Origin: Cardinalis cardinalis
Taxonomy: Eukaryota > Chordata > Aves > Passeriformes > Cardinalidae
Length of the DNA stretch: 64,000 nt
Reading direction: 5' to 3'
Assembly (NCBI GenBank): GCA_014549065.1
Contig: JACDOX010000133.1
Location: 1,635,856 to 1,699,855 of the forward strand
The position numbers were made by a program, and so were the translations under genes. This document shows positions 62,201 to 64,000 of this stretch, one piece after another; the first letter of the stretch is position 1; each line of letters opens with the position of its first letter. The notes below the pieces were generated by a model. It saw only the letters and a list, made by a program, of their open reading frames with translations. It made no database searches and had not been told where the DNA came from.

Positions 62201-63680
62201 AGGATAGCGCTGAGAAAGGGATGCAATCCCCAGTTCTTAGAAAGGCAAGGGATTTCTGGCAGGACCCAGCTGGTGGGCACGGACCGAGGGACAGCTCACC
62301 ATCCCCTGCCCTGCCTTCTCTTCCCCTTCTCCCTGCAGTCACCAAAGGCAGGATTTTCCATCTGCAGCCCTCACTTCAGCACAGCTGGCAAACCATTTTA
62401 TATTACATTTAAATTTACTCTCCTTTTACCCTTTTAAACACAGTCTTAACAAGTCATCCATCATNTGATCCGTCAGCAGGGGCACATGGCTGAAGTCAGA
62501 CCAGTTTTGATCAGGATTATGTTTGCACACTGGGAAAAGGCACACAAAAAGGAATTATTTGCCTACATCATTTTGTGGCCCTGTAATATTTTGATGGCAT
62601 GGCAAAAATAGCTCAAAGTAGGGTCTCTGGCATCAGGTGAAAAAACAATATTCATGTGAATTGTTGATGGCAAAGGCATATTTCACACTCCTCCAGCTTT
62701 TAGTTTCTCCCTCTGAAGTGGGAGAATACATTGACCAAACTTTTATTTTGGTTTCCTGAACTACAAAACCCAACAGCAGTGACCCATCCACCCAGGAACT
62801 CCCAAAACCTTTCCAGCTATTCCCAGTGCTTTACAAATGGAGCCACAATCCTCAGGCCCCCTTTCCCTGTGGGCCTGTGCAGATTCCCAGGAGCATCGTG
62901 GAGGTTTGGCTCTCACGTTGCTAAGCTCAGGTGATCAGCGTGTGACTGAGGGCAGGTGAACCTCCAGCACTGGGCTGGCGACCCAAAAACCACCAGAAGA
63001 GCCCCTGAGCAGGCTGTGGTGTCCCCACAACAGCCTGAAAGCTTTCACAGGGAGAGCAGGGGTTAAACACTGGGGGGAAATTGCTGTTTTTATGNCCTGA
63101 AGGTAATGGAAGAACCTGCTGAGGCAGGCTGGGGAATTGCCATTGCTGGAGATGCATCAAGGCTGGGCCAGATGCTCCTTTATGAATAATGGAACCACTT
63201 CTGGAACTATGCAGAGGATGGACNGGATGACCCATCAGCAGCAGCCCCTTCCAACCAAAACAGGCCACTGGTCTAAAGCATCCTTCACTCTGGAATGAAA
63301 GGCTTCAGGGAGCCTCTTGAGAAAAGCNTCCTTCAGAGGAAATTTGCTACACCTCTCGCACCACAAGGAAAATTTAAATGCAGTTAGGGAAAAAAATAAA
63401 AGTGGTAATAAAGTGATGTATCAGGCTCTAGACTCACCATGTATTCCATGTTAGAGGCCACTGGATACACCTGACCTCTCAGTTTGTTGTGGAGCATCAG
63501 TATCTCCTGTCTGTCTGAGAATAAAATGGCTCTCTTGGACCTGGAGTGAGCTTCCCCATCCTGGAATCTGCTCAGGATGCTCTCCAGGTGACTCGAGTTG
63601 GGCAAGACAAAGCACTCGGCTGTCTTTGCGAGCAGCAGCACACATCCAAGAGGAATGACCCAGGGCAGGGCAGGAGCCAT
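41181..63680 (-). CDS. CRISPLD2: CRISPLD2, secreted CAP and LCCL domain protein; full 14-exon coding region
   Basis: Joined minus-strand exons: 63680-63438, 58097-57979, 55868-55736, 55634-55519, 54191-54091, 52920-52762, 51472-51412, 50665-50599, 49639-49509, 49359-49316, 48405-48333, 47666-47591, 43313-43180, 41235-41181. They total 1512 nt, or 503 residues plus TAA; human CRISPLD2 is 497. Every intron is GT-AG and phases agree throughout. Order of parts: hydrophobic signal peptide (about 1-22), propeptide ending in furin-like RSKR (47-50), CAP domain (about 57-200) with HNKLRG at 64-69, WYDE at 132-135 and CTHYTQ at 160-165, Cys-rich bridge (to about 237), hinge (238-290), LCCL1 (about 291-385) and LCCL2 (about 393-498). 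CRISPLD2 is favoured over the paralogue CRISPLD1 by the second LCCL ([12 protein letters not shown]) and by [15 protein letters not shown]. Family knowledge: a secreted mesenchymal glycoprotein (LGL1) linked to lung and craniofacial development. Ambiguous bases at 52859 and 47621 are silent (Pro258, Ala431); 41211 leaves residue 494 as Lys or Asn. Confidence 0.95.
41236..43179 (-). other. CRISPLD2 last intron (between coding exons 13 and 14)
   Basis: 1.9 kb. An AAAAG-type tract lies at 41241-41270 next to the final acceptor. No other repeat or coding segment recognised. Confidence 0.75.
43180..43313 (-). CDS. CRISPLD2: CRISPLD2 coding exon 13: LCCL domain 2
   Basis: Residues 442-485 plus split codon 486: [20 protein letters not shown], then [20 protein letters not shown]446 is the LCCL signature cysteine. 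Acceptor is atatttttcag|AGC, donor is AGAG|GTGGGA. The 4.3-kb intron before it contains two CR1 fragments and the CATC microsatellite. Confidence 0.97.
43552..43865 (-). mobile_element. CR1 LINE 3' fragment (intronic)
   Basis: AATCATGGAATGGTTTGGGT and TGGAAGGGACC at the left edge, then CCACCCCTGCCATGGGAAGG. A well-preserved young-looking tail in the CRISPLD2 intron 12-13, same strand as the gene. Confidence 0.92.
45176..45289. repeat. Microsatellite (CATC)n
   Basis: Interrupted CATC/CCTC units, uninterrupted for about 65 bp from 45223. In a CRISPLD2 intron. [12 protein letters not shown] frames are its translation. Confidence 0.97.
45485..45637 (+). mobile_element. CR1 LINE 3' fragment (intronic)
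   Basis: CAGGTTGGACAGGGCTTGGA up to CCTTCCAACCCAAACCATTC and a CTATGA end. Only about 150 bp, plus strand, antisense to CRISPLD2. Confidence 0.9.
47591..47666 (-). CDS. CRISPLD2: CRISPLD2 coding exon 12: LCCL domain 2
   Basis: Residues 416-441: [15 protein letters not shown], then [10 protein letters not shown]. It distinguishes CRISPLD2 from CRISPLD1, which has a different segment here. The ambiguous base at 47621 is in GCN (Ala431). Acceptor is tgttttccag|GAT, donor is GAT|GTGAGT, phase 0. Confidence 0.97.
48333..48405 (-). CDS. CRISPLD2: CRISPLD2 coding exon 11: start of LCCL domain 2
   Basis: Residues 392-416 (Arg416 split): [14 protein letters not shown], then [10 protein letters not shown]. 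Cysteines C397, C405 and C414 match human [11 protein letters not shown]. Acceptor is tatcttggcag|CAC, donor is CCAAG|GTAACA. Confidence 0.95.
49316..49359 (-). CDS. CRISPLD2: CRISPLD2 coding exon 10: inter-LCCL segment
   Basis: Residues 377-391 plus one base: [15 protein letters not shown], matching the human segment ending in FMVSKV. A 44-nt micro-exon. Acceptor is cttgttttacag|G, donor is CACAA|GTAAGT. It closes the phases of exons 9 and 11. Confidence 0.94.
49509..49639 (-). CDS. CRISPLD2: CRISPLD2 coding exon 9: LCCL domain 1
   Basis: Residues 334-376 plus split Arg377. Reads [19 protein letters not shown], the strongest LCCL signature with C338, then [20 protein letters not shown]. Acceptor is ctcctgtcag|TCC, donor is TTCAG|GTACTG. 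Confidence 0.97.
49640..51411 (-). other. CRISPLD2 introns flanking exon 8
   Basis: Two introns (50666-51411 and 49640-50598) interrupted by exon 8. AT-rich TAAAATATTTA-like sequence lies at 51240-51372 and a T12-type run at 49872-49886. No other element recognised. Confidence 0.7.
50599..50665 (-). CDS. CRISPLD2: CRISPLD2 coding exon 8: LCCL domain 1
   Basis: Residues 311-333: RYLCPAGC, then [12 protein letters not shown], the characteristic LCCL core with C314 and C318. Acceptor is tttactag|GTA, donor is AAAGT|GTAAGT, phase 0. Confidence 0.95.
51412..51472 (-). CDS. CRISPLD2: CRISPLD2 coding exon 7: start of LCCL domain 1
   Basis: Residues 291-310 plus split Arg311. Reads [14 protein letters not shown] then RGSTCN, with C296, C304 and C309. 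Acceptor is ctcctccccag|CAC, chosen over a second AG 6 nt further in because it preserves the family's TQV. Donor is CAACAG|GTTGGG, a weaker GT site. Confidence 0.93.
51473..52761 (-). other. CRISPLD2 intron between coding exons 6 and 7
   Basis: 1.3 kb containing a CR1 tail (52248-52482), dense single-N calls around it, and a purine-only GAAA-type tract (52710-52752) just inside the donor side of exon 6. Confidence 0.75.
52248..52482 (+). mobile_element. CR1 LINE 3' fragment (intronic)
   Basis: GGGAATTGTTCCCTGTGAAG through CCAAGGCCAGGCTGGATGGG to CCTTCCAACCCAAACCATTC. Plus strand, in the intron between exons 6 and 7, with many N calls. Confidence 0.9.
52762..52920 (-). CDS. CRISPLD2: CRISPLD2 coding exon 6: variable hinge between CAP and LCCL domains
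   Basis: Residues 238-290. It is acidic then basic, without cysteines; ETDETNEVE matches the human ETDEMNEVE motif and the rest is divergent, as is usual for this linker. The ambiguous base at 52859 gives CCN, Pro258. Acceptor is ttctgccaag|ATC, donor is ATGA|GTAAGA. The acceptor has a weak polypyrimidine tract, so a shift of a few codons at the 5' edge is possible. Confidence 0.9.
   Translation of the reverse strand: MTVMKIPSLLRQTRPTRWRSXRWRSRSRCSSTFQKTNPAKPSRPRKSPQNPT
52921..54090 (-). other. CRISPLD2 intron between coding exons 5 and 6
   Basis: 1.2 kb. Several open frames run through 53540-53900 on both strands, but none resembles a known protein and the sequence is simply GC-rich. Nothing else seen. 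Confidence 0.75.
54091..54191 (-). CDS. CRISPLD2: CRISPLD2 coding exon 5: cysteine-rich bridge
   Basis: Residues 204-237 plus one base. Reads [11 protein letters not shown], then a Cys-rich stretch with C219, C222, C230 and C235 that corresponds to the hinge cysteines conserved in both CRISPLD paralogues. Acceptor is ctgctcccag|GGGC, donor is AAAG|GTACCT. Confidence 0.96.
54192..55518 (-). other. CRISPLD2 intron between coding exons 4 and 5
   Basis: 1.3 kb. No repeat family or coding segment recognised. Confidence 0.75.
55519..55634 (-). CDS. CRISPLD2: CRISPLD2 coding exon 4: end of CAP domain
   Basis: Residues 166-204. It completes CAP signature 1 (IVWATT) and contains CAP signature 2 (YLVCNYSP). 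The last Lys codon is split AA|G. The intron before it is only 101 bp. Acceptor is cccttacag|ATA, donor is AA|GTAAGG. Confidence 0.97.
55736..55868 (-). CDS. CRISPLD2: CRISPLD2 coding exon 3: CAP domain core
   Basis: Residues 121-165. It carries [13 protein letters not shown], the cysteine cluster C147, C151, C155 and C160, and most of CAP signature 1 (CTHYTQ). Acceptor is tttttccccctcag|G, donor is CAG|GTAAAG. The assembly gap starts 41 bp upstream of the exon in the transcription direction and does not touch it. Confidence 0.97.
55910..55977. other. Assembly gap of 68 N
   Basis: Run of N followed by AAAAAAAAA. In the CRISPLD2 intron 41 bp from exon 3, so the exon is intact. Confidence 0.99.
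56005..56234 (+). mobile_element. CR1 LINE 3' fragment (intronic)
   Basis: GAAGGAATTGTTCCTGTGAG through AGGCCAGGCTGG to CCTTCCAACCCAAACTGTTG. Plus strand. It starts 27 bp after the assembly gap. Confidence 0.92.
57979..58097 (-). CDS. CRISPLD2: CRISPLD2 coding exon 2: CAP domain
   Basis: Residues 82-121, beginning [10 protein letters not shown] and ending at [10 protein letters not shown], with the last Arg codon split (AG|G). It contains Cys98 and the CAP-typical His118. Acceptor is ccctgcag|ACC, donor is CAG|GTAAGG. It lies 5.3 kb downstream of coding exon 1. Confidence 0.96.
58497..58719. repeat. Minisatellite, 35-37 bp unit, six copies (intronic)
   Basis: GATCCCATGGTCTCCAACAT starts at 58497, 58534, 58571, 58608, 58643 and 58678. 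The first three spacings are 37 bp and the next two are 35 bp, from loss of one CA step. Lies just downstream of the middle of CRISPLD2 intron 1-2. Confidence 0.96.
60115..60500. promoter_or_regulatory. Candidate conserved non-coding element in CRISPLD2 intron
   Basis: Unlike its surroundings, this stretch combines AT-rich homeobox-type cores (GGAATTAATG, GGTAATTGGG, CGAAATTAG) with about 15 retained CpGs and no repeats. That is the usual look of an old developmental enhancer. Sequence-only impression; no alignment available. Confidence 0.3.
62063..62106. promoter_or_regulatory. Short CpG-rich patch
   Basis: GCGGCCGGGCCGGGGACGCG and adjoining GCGGC hold about eight CpGs in 44 bp. It is isolated in CpG-poor intron. 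Could be a small alternative promoter element or a GC-rich protein-binding site. Confidence 0.3.
63105..63256 (+). mobile_element. Degraded CR1 LINE tail (intronic)
   Basis: TGCTGGAGATGCATCAAGGC, ATGGACNGGATGACC and CCCCTTCCAACC follow the order of an older CR1 3' end but are heavily diverged. Confidence 0.55.
63438..63680 (-). CDS. CRISPLD2: CRISPLD2 coding exon 1: signal peptide, propeptide, start of CAP domain
   Basis: Encodes residues 1-81, phase 0 at the donor (ATG|GTGAGT). It starts [19 protein letters not shown], a good signal peptide. An N-glycosylation sequon (NSS) is at 28, a furin-type RSKR at 47-50, and the first CAP helix LMLHNKLRG at 61-69. The ATG has A at -3 and G at +4, and lies 1 nt after a splice-acceptor-like AG at 63682-63683 with a pyrimidine-rich stretch before it. 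The frame stays open upstream to an ATG at 63881, but that would bury the signal peptide, so 63680 was chosen. The exon's true 5' edge is uncertain. Confidence 0.92.
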
Positions 63681-64000
63681 GCTGCCAGCAGAAGCAGAGG
63701 TGAAGGCGATGCTGGGTTTTCCTGCAGGACTCCCGTGGCTCAGCGCAGCTCTGGAATTTGGGGAGAAACAGGCAGTCAGAGCAGTGCCACAGGAGCTCCC
63801 AGTGCATTTNCCCCCCAACAACGAGGTCACACAGCCCAGATTTGAGCTTGGAAAAGAGTGGTGCTTCAAATTATCCCTCACCCCAAAGGCAGGAAGAGCC
63901 GAACGGCAGCCCGAGAGGTGGGGACTCAGAGTTTGCTACACCAGGGAATTCCACTGATGCTGATTTGGGGGTGAACCCTTCCCAGGCATGCGGGAGGATG
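63681..64000 (-). other. Upstream flank of first coding exon: intron or 5' UTR
   Basis: The pyrimidine-rich tract and AG immediately before the start codon suggest an intron with a non-coding first exon outside the window. The sequence is moderately GC-rich but is not a CpG island, so no promoter can be assigned here. Confidence 0.4.

Larger units (their letters stand above)
58098..63437 (-). other. CRISPLD2 intron between coding exons 1 and 2
   Basis: 5.3 kb. It holds a 35-37 bp minisatellite (58497-58719), a CpG-retaining candidate conserved element (60115-60500), a compact CpG-rich patch (62063-62106) and a degraded CR1 tail (63105-63256). No alternative coding exon was recognised in the remainder. 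Confidence 0.8.

Noticed and set aside
41181..63680. CRISPLD1 as the identity of the gene
   Set aside because: The second LCCL domain, the hinge motif ETDETNEVE and the C-terminus AFRIFAVKQ fit CRISPLD2; CRISPLD1 differs in all three.

Overview
This is vertebrate nuclear DNA, most likely from a bird and probably a songbird. The evidence is the set of short 5'-truncated CR1 LINE tails ending in the avian motif (GGTCCCTTCCAACCCAAACC or its complement), small solo retroviral LTRs, compact introns and a protein closest to avian/mammalian CRISPLD2. Isolated single N bases are scattered throughout. There is one assembly gap (55910-55977). Species assignment is inference.

Right part (about 37.9-63.7 kb): one protein-coding gene on the minus strand, read here as a complete 14-coding-exon CRISPLD2 (cysteine-rich secretory protein LCCL domain-containing 2). 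All junctions are GT-AG, and the reading frame closes exactly to 1512 nt, giving 503 residues plus a stop. The order is signal peptide, short propeptide with a furin-like RSKR site, CAP/SCP domain, cysteine-rich bridge, variable hinge, then two LCCL domains. A repeat-free stretch of about 3.2 kb beyond the stop is the probable 3' UTR, with a polyadenylation signal near 37.95 kb. No upstream non-coding exon or promoter could be assigned. Introns carry CR1 fragments, a CATC microsatellite, a 35-37 bp minisatellite, a CpG-rich patch and a candidate conserved non-coding element.

Left part (1-37.9 kb): no convincing protein-coding gene. It is the region downstream of CRISPLD2. In mammals the next gene on that side is ZDHHC7, but none of its exons is recognisable here. 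The stretch holds old CR1 fragments and two families of solo or 3'-terminal endogenous retroviral LTRs (three copies each). It also holds minisatellites, a 201-bp tandem duplication, several dispersed duplicated blocks, an inverted-repeat pair, a cluster of three interlocking hairpins (24306-24429), and a sharply bounded block almost devoid of G on the plus strand (about 31.08-31.43 kb).

No undescribed multigene system was found. The two most unusual signals are the interlocking hairpins at 24.3 kb and the G-depleted block at 31 kb.
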